A stretch of DNA of 64,000 nucleotides from Wuchereria bancrofti (taxonomy: Eukaryota; Nematoda; Chromadorea; Rhabditida; Onchocercidae), in contig SSBO01000012.1 of assembly GCA_005281725.1 (NCBI GenBank), positions 23,405,509 through 23,469,508 on the forward strand, in the 5' to 3' direction. Shown one piece after another: positions 25,208 to 39,100 of this stretch. Numbering within the stretch: the stretch's first letter is position 1; each line of letters opens with the position of its first letter. Position numbers and translations under genes: made by a program. Under the pieces are notes generated by a model that made no database searches, had not been told where the DNA came from, and saw nothing but the letters and a program-made list of their open reading frames with translations.

Positions 25208-25895
25208 GAAATTTTATTTCCTCTTCTTTACCTATTTCGTCGCATTTTTCATTCCTTCGATCATTGCCAACGAAAATTGATGAACCATCGATCATTTTGG
25301 TTCATCAGTACTTACCTTAGCACTGATAATTTTTAATCTACACATTCTCTTATTTTATTTTCTTTTTCATTAACAAATGTCACAATAATTTCTCAATTTA
25401 TTATTTACTTATTTGCTCAGAAAAAAAAACTAATTAAATTTATTTTATCTTATCAAATTTCTCAAAATTGATGTTTTCTTTTTTTCAAATCATTTTTTAC
25501 TTTTTTTTTTTTTTTTGTTCTATTAAGAAGAAAACAAAAAAAAAAGAAAAGAAAAAAGAGAAACTGATAATTAAAATATTTTATTTTTCTACTATTTTCA
25601 TACTTCTCTTCATTTTTTTTTTCCCATTTTTTCTATCACTATACTACATTTGCTTTTGAAGATAATTCATTTGACATTTGAAAAATAATTTGTTAATTTT
25701 TAATCAGCATCCACACTGATAAATTATCTTGATTAGATAATTAATTGAGTAAATGATAACTGGTGATAATTTTGGTAGGAGAAAAAATAAATTTGGTTGC
25801 TGTTAATTTTACTTGCTCTTTGAGCATTATTTTTACTTACACGTAAGTCAAATTCTTTTGCTTTTTTAGAGAAGAAGAAAACTAAGGATGAAAAA
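19646..25895. other. Gene desert
   Basis: Very AT-rich with many A or T homopolymers, including paired A and T runs at 20535-20645 that could fold into hairpins, and CT-rich tracts at 22500-22550. The only compositional outlier is a small GC-richer island at about 21975-22035. All open frames here are runs of Phe, Lys, Ser or Ile from homopolymers. No gene is supported. Confidence 0.55.
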
Positions 25896-25901
25896 AAAAA
25901 T

Positions 25902-26165
25902 GTTTCCAATTCCGGAATGTTATTTCGTCCGGAATACTTATATATATTGAAAGAATAAAATAAACATTGTAATTTAGGGTCGAACAAATGCATAATATGT
26001 AGCACTGAATTGTACGATATATCATTGATAGTAAATGAGTAAAGTTTCCAATTCCGTTTAAGGTTTCCAATTCCGGAATGCTATTTCATCCGGAATGCTT
26101 ATATGTGTTGAAAGAATACAATTAAAAATTGTAATTTAGGATCGAACAAATGCATAATATGTGCG
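25902..26165. repeat. Two-copy tandem repeat, period 161 bp
   Basis: Copies begin at 25902 and 26063 with gtttccaattccggaatg and both end around aacaaatgcataatatgt. Each contains two TCCGGAAT palindromes about 17 bases apart. Copies are roughly 90% alike over the first 100 bases. Confidence 0.85.
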
Positions 26166-28944
26166 ATCTATTATTCAATCATAAAATTAACATTGCATAC
26201 TTTTTGTTTGTTTGTTTGTTTATTTGTTTGTTTATTTTTGCAGTTTATTGCATTGCAAGTAAGTTGCAGATGCGCGCATAATTTAATAATATTTGCATGC
26301 AAAAAATTAGCCATCTATTAATAATTTTTACAAATTTTTATGTAAAAATAATCATAAACATTTATTGATTGATTTTCGTAAATTATTATTTATAAAATTT
26401 GAATCATTGTAAAATATTTTCACAATTTCTACTTTCTTTTTTTCCATTTTAATCTACAATTAATACTAACAAAATTTAAAAAAAAAAGAAAAAACAAAAA
26501 ACAAACAAACTATTATGATATCTATTATCAAATATGCAATAAATGTTAATTTAAATGAAAATAAAAATAAAAAGTAAAAAAGAAAATAAGTGTATATTTA
26601 TGATTTAATTGATCATTTTGTAAAAATAAATAATTTAACAATTTCTGCTATCTTTAATTTCTTCAAATAACACAATTTGATCATCCCGAGTCATTTATGT
26701 TTGTCTTGCTTAATTCATCTATTTCATTAGTCTAAATATCTTCTAGACTGATCTCCGGAACAGCTGTTAGCTACACTTGGAATATTTGTTGCACTGATCA
26801 ATCCGGTTAGATGACAAGAAATGTTCAAATCAGGCTCTTCCTACTCTTTGGTTGTTATTGATGATAAAAATGTTTTGCTAGTATGAAAATTAGGCAAATA
26901 TCAATTTCTATCGTTCATTTTTACTTTTATTTACTCCTTTTTTCTTTTATTCATATTATTACCTTTTTTTTTTTAACTCTTACCTTATTTCATTCAATAA
27001 TTTATTAGTAAATTTATCAAATAATGATGATTTGTTTTCATTTTTTTTTCCTAAATGAATAGGCAAATATATAATTAAATTATTTTCCTAAATAATTTAA
27101 TTGTATTATCAAAATTTTATTAATATTTAGTGAGTTTTTTCTTATTTTTCTCTTTTTTTTTTCTGAAAAAATCATTTTCTTTTTTCATAAGCAAATAATA
27201 ATTGAAGTGTAATATTTGTAGAATAGATTTCGACATAAACGTTTACATATCACTTTTTTCTTTTTTTTTTTTTTTTAAATTCTAATATGATCAATGCAAT
27301 TTCTTTTTTTTTTTCTTGAGCTTTCATTGTTTACATTTTGTACTTTTCAAAAAGTAACAATAGCATAGTTCAAAGGTTATGTTTGTTGTAGAGTCAAAAA
27401 TTTATACTTTTGTTTGTGTCATAATATAAATTATCATCATGCTATCTAATCATCTGTCAGTTTAGTGATGTAATCAGTGGAAGGAAAAAAAGGAAAAGAT
27501 GAAAAGAAAGTGGAAAACGGAACTGAAAATTTATATAAGTTAAAATTGAAGTTTTAAATTTTACACGTATTTGAAATCGATCATTAACCTATAGACTGAT
27601 TTAATTCTTTAAACTCTTAGTTAAGCTTTGTTTTTTATTTTTTTTCGAGCAATCAATTAATTATAACTTTATTATAATTCATATTTAATTTGGAAAAGAA
27701 AAAAATTAGTGAAACCAGTCATTTCAAGAAAAAACTCTTCGCTACTAATTAAATTTACTATTATTTTTTTTTATTGTTGACAAATCAGATAAAACGTAAA
27801 TACAACAAATGATTTATAAATATTTACAAATATTAAATGGTCTAATAATTATTTGCCCCCCCAAAAAAAGGTACCGAGAAAAATTGTTCTTTAAAGAACT
27901 GATTAAGTTATTTATAATTAATTGAGAATAGCATGAGAGATCAAAAATCAGGAAATGAAATTGTAAACCACTTTAAGATCAAGAATTAGAAAATCTATTA
28001 AAATTCATCCTTTCTTCAATTTCTTTTGTTTCTTTTTAATATTTGATTGTTTTGAAATATCTTATAGCATTCTTATTTAACATAACATAAAGCTTTGATA
28101 AAAAGTATTGCTAATATTGAAAACGAATAGTGATAATTGATAAATTTCGATTTAAATGAGATAAAGCGAAGGTTGATTGTTATCTTGGTCCTGCTTTTTC
28201 CAATTAAATATATTATCATTATCAGTGATCTAGTAACATAATGAAATATAATTTCATAGATATTTTTTCAGTTTCGAAATTATTACATTGAAATCATACA
28301 AATATGATAATTGTTTAATTTAATTACTTATAATCACTCTTTGTGATGATTTATTACGAAAATTATGCATAACTCATTTTATTTGGTCTTTTTTAAAAAA
28401 TTTTTTAATATAATTTGTATTTTTAAAATTTAAATAACACAACAAGAAAAAATTTCCAAAAAATTTCAATATTTTTCTTCTTTTTTTTCTAGTACTAATA
28501 CACTTTCTTTTTCTGTTACTGAAATAACCTGAAAATATTAAAATTTTTGTTCTGCAATTGCAAGCAACATTTAATAATTAAAATTTTACTTATCATTCCG
28601 GAAATAAAACTGATGATATTCAGGAATTGATATGTTTCATATTGCTTTTTATTTTACCCCTGAAATATTTTTTAAATCTTTTCACTTTCTAAAAGCTATT
28701 TGAATTTTACAATCATTTCATTCGCATCTATCAATAAAGTGTTTTGATATGATTTCAGTACGGTATATGATATCACCATAATATCAAATTTTATTTTAAA
28801 TTCAAATATTTGATTTAATGCATTTCTCTGTGAACCATTCAATAATTCAATTTAAACAAAAAAAATTATAACTTTTTTACACAAAAAAAACAAAAAGAAT
28901 ATTTGAAAAAAATTGAAATATTATACATTCGTTATGCCTATTTG
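26166..28944. other. Gene desert
   Basis: AT-rich with a (TTTG)n/(TTTA)n run at about 26201-26236 and many T tracts. A less AT-rich stretch at about 26685-26860 holds no open frame of note. No gene or RNA is supported. Confidence 0.55.
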
Positions 28945-29280
28945 TTTGCTTATTTACCTTTCTTATTTCGCATTTGTTTATTTACTGTTTACATTTATTT
29001 ACCTATTTAGTTACCAATTAATTATGAAATTATAATTCTAGTTATGTAGTATATTTACCTTTCTTTTTTTTCGTCACTTATTTTGCATTTGTTTATTTAC
29101 TGTTTACATTTATTTACCTATTTAGTTACCAATTAATTATGAAATTATAATTCTAGTTATATAGTATATTTACCTTTCTTTTTTTTCGTCACTTATTTTG
29201 CATTTGTTTACTTACTGTTTACATTTGTTTACCCATTTGTTTACCAATTAATTATGAAATTCTAATTCTAATCATATATT
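28945..29280. repeat. Three-copy tandem repeat, about 101-115 bp unit
   Basis: Copies begin at about 28951, 29052 and 29167 with tatttacctttc. Shared blocks include catttgtttatttactg and accaattaattatgaaat. The first copy is about 14 bases shorter. The unit has no obvious function. Confidence 0.85.
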
Positions 29281-29736
29281 ATTGCTTATTTAATTTATCC
29301 ATTATAAATTAAAATTACTTTTTTTTATCCAATCAAAGATGAAGGTTAAAAATTTTCATTTGATATGATTTTTGTTTTCTTTTTGTTGATGATAACAATA
29401 ATAACTAATGTCCAATCATTTCGTTTCTTTTTTCTTTTTTGATCAAAAATTTCTTGAAACATTCAATACTTTCTTTCTTTCTTCCTTTCTCTCTCTCTCT
29501 CTCTCCCTCTCTCTTGCTTATTTTCATTTTTCACTTTTTTTTTTTCTTCAGTTAGTTAGAGTTAAAGTTTAGAGCTAAATGCTAGAAGTTAGCATTAAAT
29601 GATATGTTAGCTAGATTAGAGCAGTAGTTAAGGCTAAGAGTAGTAGTATACTACGCCTTCCTTCCATCTTTCAGTCTCTCTTCGACACTTTTAACTTTTT
29701 GATATACAACTGAGACTGCTGTTGCTTCTAAGCTTT

Positions 29737-29760
29737 AGCTCGAGCTCGAGCTCGAGCTCA
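29737..29760. repeat. AGCTCG hexamer palindromic repeat
   Basis: Four overlapping gagctc/ctcgag units in a row. Each unit is self-complementary, so the block can form a perfect hairpin. It stands out in AT-rich surroundings. Confidence 0.8.
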
Positions 29761-30120
29761 ACTTATAGCTAATACCTATTTGCCACTTCGAACAATTGCG
29801 CTCCTTCCAAATCAGCTCCTTAATCCTTCTCTTCTTCCTCTTTGTCATCTTCTATATCTATTTACTATGAATTTTCATTCTTTACCCGCTTTTCCTTCTA
29901 TCTTTTCGATCGATAAATCACAATTTGATCATTTTAATCACCCATTAAAAAGTTAAAAGGGAAAAAGAGGAAAATGAAACAAATTTTCCGCTTTTTCTTT
30001 TTTCCTTTTATTCTAATCTTTAAATTAGGAAACAAAAGGCATTTTTTTTCTTTCTTTCTTTCTTTCTCTCTTTCTTTCTTTTCACTCATTTACATGCTAA
30101 TAGATAATGCATTCATCGTA

Positions 30121-30136
30121 AGGGTCAAAGGTCGAG
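30121..30136 (+). promoter_or_regulatory. Candidate DR1 nuclear-receptor site
   Basis: The sequence agggtcaaaggtcg contains two half-sites (GGGTCA and AGGTCG) in direct repeat with one base between, the DR1 layout bound by HNF4/RXR-type receptors. The match is by eye, imperfect in one base, and has no gene directly beside it. Confidence 0.25.
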
Positions 30137-30221
30137 GGATAGATTATAAATTGTGCTATGACGAGAGAACGGGAATGATAAAGAATGAAAAAGTGAGAAA
30201 AGATCATAATTATATGTGTGC

Positions 30222-30222
<1 letters not shown>

Positions 30223-30253
<31 letters not shown>

Positions 30254-30262
30254 ATTGATTTT
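30223..30262. repeat. GATT tetranucleotide repeat
   Basis: About nine TGAT/GATT units with one GGTT variant. A simple repeat. Confidence 0.85.
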
Positions 30263-33200
30263 TATTTATTTTTATTCTATGATCACTCTATTATTCTATA
30301 TTTATTCGATTATGAAATTTTAAATTTAACACAAAATGTTTATATTTTAGCATGATTTATTAAATGCTATTTCTTATTTATTGTTCGTTTGATATAATTA
30401 AATTGCAAGTACATTTTGTTTCAAATAAAATGAAATCCAAGTCTGTAAATAAATAATTAGTCAATTAGCATTGAAAATGATTAGAATTATTTTTAAAACA
30501 TTTTAAAGTCATTTGTGATAATTTTTATAAAGACTTAATGTAATCAAATATTTTTTTGATATATATTATCACTCTAAAATATTTTTTTTTCCTCCTGTAA
30601 CTTTGCATAAAATATTTTAATCAAGCAATGATTAACAAATTTTGACTGATTTTTGACTGATTCGTTATCCATCTATGTTAACATTAAAATTGAAATAATT
30701 TTTTAATTATTTTCAACTCATACACACATTTACAAAATTCAAATTTCAATTATTATACAGTTAAATTTGAATTTTCAATAATTTCAATATTAAAAATTTT
30801 TGTATCCATTTTAAAGTTTTTTTTTTTTTTGTTTTTTATTTTTACACAATGAGAACATCCTTTAATTTTCGTTTTCTTTTTTCCTCTTCTTTGTTTTATT
30901 TTTATATCTACGATAAATAAAAAAAAAAAAATTTTTTTTTTTTATTTTTGGAAATTATCCATTTAAAAGAGACATAATGGCGGTAATAGTAGTCTGAATA
31001 GAAAAAAATAAACAAAAACAAAAAAAAACACACACACAACGAATACATATAATTTTTTCACAATATGATAAAATTTATTAGATATGAGTGAAAGCTCGAT
31101 GAAATAAATGAAATGGAAAAGATAAAATGAAATAAAATAAAATTATCGAAGAGCTGCTGATTTCCCATGTGTGTTACTTTTATCATTTTTGTTAGCTCTA
31201 CTATAATTTTACTATATTACTGCAAAAAATTTTTCATATCATTTCAAAATTTTATACACATTTGAAAAGTTTATTGTTTCTTTCTCTTCTTCATTTGTTT
31301 TTCTTTTTTTTTTATAATTAACTTTTAAATTAATCTAAAAAAAAACAACAACAATGTCTTTCAAGTCCTTTTTTTTTTTTGGTAAAAATATATATTCATT
31401 AGTAAGTAAGTAATCTAATGTGTTTTTTTTTCCTTTATCATAAAATTAATTATTATTACTATTTTTCTTTTATTAATTAATACATTATTATCTTTATTTG
31501 TTTTCTTTTCTTATTTTTATTTCTTTTCTCTTTTTTTTATGTTTATTTTTTTCACTTCATTTTCCTTACATTCCTTTTTACATTGTTTGTTTTTTGTTTT
31601 TTTTTTTTGGTATTCTTTTGCACTAAAATAATGTCAAATGTTTCAGTATTAAATAAAATAATCTTAAATAAGTAAACAATCATTTCATGATTATTTATTA
31701 ACAGATAATCACATTACATCATCTTTTTTTTTATCAGTCAATCATCTTTTTCACAATTTTCTTCTTCTCCTTGTCTTCTCTGTTTAATGTTTTTTTTTTT
31801 TTTTTTTGTATTTCTAACAATAAGATTTTATTTATTGCCGAAACATTTTTAAATTTATAAAATATTAAGAATTTTAATTTCTGAACTTTTTCATTTTAAT
31901 ATAGTACTTCCCATTTATGTATTATATTTGCATTTTTCACCTACAGTAATAGATATAATTGCCGTTAAATACAGTATGAAAGATGACAAATAGGAAATGA
32001 TTGTAAAATTAATTATCCATGAAATTTTTGAAATTTTTGAGGTAATTATTGCCATTTTTTGGCAAATTTTATTTATGTCTCTTCTTTCTTTCTTTCTTTT
32101 CTTTTCTTTTCTTTTTTTTTTGTGATATTTTAATGTTTATTGTTTACTTTGTATATTAAAATGTTCTATTTTTTTCTCTCTTTCTCTTTCTTATCTCTCC
32201 CTCTCTTTCGCTTTCTCTTTTTTTTTTCACCTTTTCCTTTACTCTACCATGAATCTAAATACATTGTCCTTTCTGTTGTAAATTACGAGTATATAATTTT
32301 GTTGAAATTATCTGGTTTACTTTTACTACTAGTAACTTATCTTACTTAACCTTTCCTTCCTACTCATTCTCTCCCTCCCCTCCAAAAAATAAAATAAAGA
32401 GTAAAAAATAAAAAAAAAAAAAAAAGGTGAAAAAACGTAACAATTCTATCTACTTCAATAAAGTGGTGATCGGTGGTCGGAAATTTCAAAATCTAAAGTT
32501 TACATTTGTCATAGAGAAAGGGAAAAAGAGAGAGAGTGAGGAACAGAAAAGGAGAGAGAGAGAGGGAGAGATATTCAAATAGCTTTTGATTTAAATTATT
32601 TTTATGCTAACAAGTGAAATCGAACGACAACTAAACATTAGCAAATTTTTTTTTTTTTTTTGTGTATCTATTATCTTTCAACATATATATTATATGTAGT
32701 ATCTTTTTTTTTTTTTTTTTTTAATATTATCGAGTGAAATCAAAAAACGAAAAGAAAAAAAATTTTTTTTTTTTTGAAATATAAAATCGATTAGTTAAAT
32801 ATAAGTTTCATTTAGGAATTTAGTTTTTATAATTATTGATGACTTACCAATTACTTATTTATTTATTTTTTTTTTTCAATGCAAATTGTCCCTTTACTTT
32901 TAATTTATTACAACATTTACCGCAATTTTCTGATCATATCATTTGACATAACTACTGGTAGCAACACAGTTAACCATCTTTAAAATTAATGAATTTTTCT
33001 TCCCCTTTTCTTTTTTTTTTCCTCTCCTTTTTTTTTTTTTTTCATTCTTTAATCGAAATTTCTTTTCCCTCTTCATTTTTACTCATTTAAATTAAGTGCA
33101 AAAATTAAATGCATTTAGTTAGCTGATAATAAATGATAAAAATGTGTGAAGTAAAAAGAAAAAAAAAAGGACACTTTTTTCTTTTGTATTTGCAATATTT

Positions 33201-35817
33201 CAATTAATTTTTAATAGCTAATTTACACATATAACTTTATTACTCATTAATATTTTATAATGTTTATGTCAAATTTTTTTGATATAATTAATTTCTATTT
33301 GGCTATTTTTACATTTATTAGAATCATATTTCATTGACATTAACATATTTCTCTTTTTTTCAAAAAAAAAAAACGGCAAATTTTAAATAATACTAACAAA
33401 ATAGCAAATGAAGAATAACGAATAATAAATAGCAAATAGTGAATAACTAACATATGCGATATATTTTCCCTTTTTTTTTTTTATGAAACAAAATGAATAT
33501 TTAAGAATATATTTTTTGAAATTAAACTAAAAAAAATTGGGTATTTCATATTAAAAATTTATTTTTTGATATAAAATTTAATATAATACATGAAATGTAA
33601 TTTGATTAAAAATTAAATTTTCACCTTTTAAAAGAAAAAAAGGGAAAAATGAAAATTTTCAATTTGATAATATATTATAAAAATTTGATATTGCTAATAA
33701 TGAAGCTAAAAAGTAATTCGGGATTAATTTCAATATTTATTATATTAGCTAAGAAAAAATTGAAACGTAATTGAAACCAGGCCTAGTGTAATTTAATAAC
33801 TTTTCATTATTCTATTTACATTTTTGAATGCAATCATTGTCAAAGTGTTACAAATTCTTTTTGTTTCATTCTTCTCTTTCCTCTTTCATTCTATCATCAA
33901 AATTTTTAAAAAAAAAAAAAAAAAAAAAAAGAAAAAGGAAAAAGAACAATAATATTTCAATTATTCGATGATATCAAAATCAATGAATAAAATTCATTTT
34001 AGTGTTTTTATTGTTTTTTTTTTCTTTTTCTTTTTCCTCTTTTTTTTTTCTCCCTTTTTCAAAAAATAAACTTCTAAAATTTACACGTTGTCCTTTTATT
34101 CATGGACAAAGTAAATTTTCCACAAAAAAGAAAAAGAAAAAATTTATTATTTCGACCCAAAATTATCTGTTTCACATCAAAACTCAAACCCCAATATCAT
34201 ATCATTTCAATCTCTAAAAATGTAGGAAAAAGAAAAAGATTGAGAAGCGGGGCGGAAAGCATGGGTGATAATTTATTGTGCGCAATCAACAATTGGCGCA
34301 TTTGAAGTTTTTGGAAATGAAAAATTGAGGAATGTAAGCCACACCTCTCCAATCATCATCAGATATATTTTTTTTTTTGTTTTAATTCTTCTTATACTAC
34401 TAATCATCATTATACACCTTCTTCTCCTCTCTCTCTCTCTCCCTGTCTTTGTCTCTGTCTTTTTTTTTCTTTATAATTCATTTTCTACATTCCTTTCATC
34501 AAATTCTTCTTTTAACATTTGTTTCAGGTTTATGAGCGGTAAAAAAGAAGAAATTATGGAATAATGAACAGTTGAAGAAAAAAAAAAAAGAAAGAAAACA
34601 CTTAACGGTTAAGTTGAACACTTTTTTCTCTCTTTCTCCCTCTCTCTCCCTCTCTCTCTTTTTCTTCCTTTTTTAATTTGACAATTATCAATTGTAAGCT
34701 AAATGATTACCGTTTCATTTCAAATTATTTCATTTCATTTCCTGTTTGATACTCTTAAACCACTCTTCTTTCTTTCTTTCTTTCTCCCTCTCTCTCTCTC
34801 TTTCTCTCTCTATCGTTTCCCCAATGATTTTGTTTGTTTCTTCGTTTTTTTCCCCTTTGTTTCAGTAAGCTTTTCCGGATAATTTATATATATTTTGCTA
34901 ATAATTAATTAGTATTTGTTAATTGCTTTTTTTTTTTTTGAACATTTTCAAATATATTTGCATAAAAGATGATAATACTGATAAGACTGATATATTGAAT
35001 AATATCAGTAGTAAACTTAGGTACTTAATTAGAAAAACAATCATATGCAATTGGATCAAATTGTTTTGTTATTTTTTTTTTTTTTAAACCTAACAAAGAA
35101 TTTAATGATTAGGTAGACAAAATTCATAGCTAGTATATTGATTATAGCCCTTATTATCACTTTAAATTATCACCCAATATCACTACATTTTTTTTTTTAT
35201 ATAAATTGTTTATCACAAATTTTTGTTGACATCAAATTTTTTTTTTTTTTTTGTATTTTATCATTTGCTTCTTTATCTACTATTAATCACTAACATCATT
35301 GTTATGCTATTTTATACGGTATTATCGCAAACTTTTATCATTATCATATCTCTTATACATATTTTTTTAAATCTGTACTACTATGTAAAATTTGAAATGC
35401 AGAAGAAAGATAAGGTTGATAATATAAATAAGGAAATACGAAGATGAAAAGTTTTGATGATTTGGAATTTCATTAGCATAATGTGTAAACAATTTATGTT
35501 TGATTAATTCTTTCATCTTTTTTTTTTGGAATTTTCTTATTTTCTTCTTACTGATATGAAGAAGTGACAAAAAATGAAGAAAAAAAAAAGTAAATTTGAA
35601 GCAATAATTTATTTTTTTTTTGAAATCAAATTTTAAATAACAGAATTGCCAATTGTTCTCAGATTGCACTATCAAACTAATTAATTAATTTTAATGATTA
35701 CTTCACGTTAAAACTAATGTATTCGCAACCAATTAGCATATTTGCATATCGACGTTATTTGTATAGCATTGATTTTAAAAAGTAATAATTATATTTAAAT
35801 ATTTTTTCCAATTTTTC

Positions 35818-36041
35818 AGGCTAACTATTGATCGACGATGTTAAATGAAATTTTCCAACGATTTCACTGGAGTTAACGATTTTGTCAATTTTAAGAGGAA
35901 CATTTTCGGTACATTTGGTACTTCATGCTAAATGCTATAATTTATCATTCAACGATTTCAAAAACGAAAGATAATAATTTAGATTAAAAAAAAAAAAAAA
36001 AAAAAGAAAAACGAAATAAGAAAAAATTCGATATTTGAAAG
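35818..36041 (+). promoter_or_regulatory. Probable 5' leader and trans-splice acceptor of the zinc-finger gene
   Basis: A strong acceptor (ccaatttttcag) ends at 35819, 222 bases before the ATG at 36042, with no closer good acceptor. It could be the spliced-leader site or the 3' end of a 5'UTR intron. The leader holds an upstream ATG opening a 12-codon frame (MLNEIFQRFHWS) and an A tract just before the start codon. Confidence 0.4.
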
Positions 36042-36119
36042 ATGGAAGTACATCAATCACTTCCGGCACGATATTTGCATAATCCATATTTGGTGAAAAC
36101 AGAAACAACATTACAACAA

Positions 36120-36150
<31 letters not shown>

Positions 36151-39100
36151 AACAACAGCAACAACAACAACAACAACAAATTCTTTCACCTCAGGCAGTA
36201 GTGGTAACGGTAACTGCAACAAATCAACAATCAACTTCATCCGGTGTTTCCGAATCGTGTTCCTTGCCATCATCATCATCGTCATCATCATCACTATCAT
36301 CATCACTATCATCATCATCAACATCATCGGTATCATCCAATCAGCGTACAACGACGCATACGGTAGATGCAACAAACAGCAATAGCAACATCAATGACAA
36401 TAACAATAACAACAATGAAAATAACAACAATAGCAACAATACCATCACTAACATACAGCGACAACAACAATCTGGCAATGGAGCTGGTAAGTATTATAAA
36501 TTTCTTAATTAAAAAAAAAAAATTTAGAAATAATTTTAATAGCAATGAAAAATAGATTTTTGAAGTGAGAGGTAAATAAATTTGTTAATTAAAATTTAAA
36601 TTAGTAAAATTCAGCATAAAAATGATTAATAATAAAGAAATTGATAAAATGATGTTGATTATTTCTGTGATTTATTGATGAAATAATCATTTTAGTTAAC
36701 TTTATTCGGTAATAGATTTAAAATGAAATTTAATACTTAAGTTTCACTTTTGATAAGACAGTTAAGTCATCAATTTTAGGTTTATTTAGAAAGAGCTTAA
36801 AATTTTTTAACCTTAAAATCAACAACTGGAAAACAAATGTGCAAATAATAGGAAAATTTAGACGAAATGATAATTTTGATAATTTGATATTCGAATTTCA
36901 ATCTGATATTTAAAATTCGATAGTTTGTTATTTTAAATGTGTTAATTTGATATTTGGAATTTGATATACATGAAAATAATTTAGCAGACAAAAATTAACA
37001 ATACCTCTTCTTATTTTTCATATTACTTATTTTCGCACCAAAAAAAAACTATATAATATTAATAATTTAAGAAATCTTGCAATAATTCAATAAAGAATTA
37101 AAAAAAAGAACGAATAAATTAGATTAAATGAATTTTTCAAGTAAAATTTCACATTTTTTTCTTCGTAAATTACGTAACAAAAAAAAAAGAAGACAAATAA
37201 ATTATAACATACGTGGAATTAAAACGTTAAATTTCACGCATATAAATTCATTACTTAATTATATGCTAGTGTAATTGTTGTTTAACTATGATTTAATACC
37301 AAAAAATAAAAATTAAATTTATTACTTAATTATATGCTAGTGTAATTGTTGTTTAATTATGATATATTACCAAAAAATAAAAATTAAATTTATTACTTAA
37401 TTATATGCTAGTGTAATTGTTGTTTAATTATGATATATTACCAAAAAAGTAAAAATTTTTTTGAGAAACAAATTAATCATTTTAAATGGTAAACAACTCT
37501 TATTACTGTTTTTTTTTTTTTTTTTTTTTTTTTGAAATTAATTAATGAATGATTGTTTTTTAGTAGTAACAACAGATTATCGGTTATACGGGCATGACAT
37601 AACTACAGCTACTGCTACACCAACAACTACAAATGCTCAAATTACTCATCCATCATCATCATCATCAGCAGCAGCAACATCAGCATCAGCATCTAATATT
37701 CATCAAAATGGTTATTTATTTTTCTAATCATAAATTTTCTTTATAAGCATTGATATACCGGAATATAATCCGTTACGGATGCGGATGCGGATACGGATGC
37801 GGATAAATAAACTACATGTGTACAACACTCTATAGTGAAGTATTATTATATAAATGAGAAATATGTGTAAATATATACATTTCATTTTTTCACTTTAATA
37901 TTTTTTATTATTTCATCTATTCTTCCTTTTTTTTTTTTCAACTTAATTTGATTGGAAAAAAGTTTTTTAATTTGTTATTCTGATAAAAATTTCTTCCTTT
38001 TTTCTTCTTCTTTTCCTTAATTTTATATTAATTGAATTTAATTTATTAATAAAATATAATGTTCTTTATTTTTTTTTACTGAGCAAATAAAAATTGATGT
38101 AATTATTTATATCATTCAATTTTATATGAAATAAAGTTTGAGTTAAATAATTACTATCAATTATTATTGATTTATCTGTAATACGATACAAAATAATACA
38201 TTTAATCAAGATGTTGTAAGATTTTTTCATTTAAATTTATACAAAAATTAATAATTTCATTTAAATTTATACAATAAATAGAATAATTAATTTAATTCAT
38301 ATTACTATCAATTATTATTGATTTATCTGTAATACGATACAAATTAATACATTTAATCAAGATGTTGTAATATTTTCAAATTTTATTTTTCATTTAAATT
38401 TATACAATAAATAGAATAATTAATTTAATTCATATTACTATCAATTATTATTGATTTATCTGTAATACGATACAAATTAATACATTTAATCAAGATGTTG
38501 TAATATTTTCAATTTTATTTTTCATTTAAATTTATACAATAATTAATAAATGAAATAATTAATTTAATTCAATTATTATTTTTTATTTTTTATATTTCAG
38601 GAAGGCCATTAACAGCTGATCGTAAACGACCATATAATTGCAACATGTGCTCATCACGATTTGGCTCTAAAATGGAACTTGAAGAACATCAAAATTCACA
38701 TACTGGCGAGAAACCTTTCGAATGCAATGTATTTTATTTTTATTTATTTATTTATTTACTTTTTTTTTCTAACAAACAATTTTCATATAAATTATAAACA
38801 ATTAATTTCATAAACAACATTCATTTTCTTAAATATAACATACAAATTATTAACTTTTTAATATAATAAGACGAGAATATTTTGTTATTTAATTATATCA
38901 GTATCTTTTAATCATATCATATTAAATATATTATCATGATATCGTATTTTTAATTGATAAATATACATAAAGTTAAAAAATTACTACTACAATAACAATA
39001 ATAACAGCGACAACAAGAACAATAACACTATTAATCATATCACAAATATACTAATCTAATCTAATCTAGTTTAATCTAATCTAATTCCATTTAATTACAA

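Larger units (their letters stand above)
29281..35817. other. Desert upstream of the zinc-finger gene
   Basis: AT-rich with CT-rich microsatellites (29471-29515, 34426-34445, 34626-34665, 34761-34812), a (GA)n block (32525-32575) and a (GATT)n run. Some islands are less AT-rich (29640-29830, 34225-34350) and may be promoter or enhancer DNA for the gene at 36042. A small acceptor-preceded frame near 34527 (MSGKKEEIME) is too short to call. Confidence 0.5.

Noticed and set aside
35935..36545. - strand ORFs opposite exon 1 of the zinc-finger gene
   Set aside because: Shadows of the CAA/TCA/AAC repeats. The + strand has the splice donor, start codon and continuing exons.
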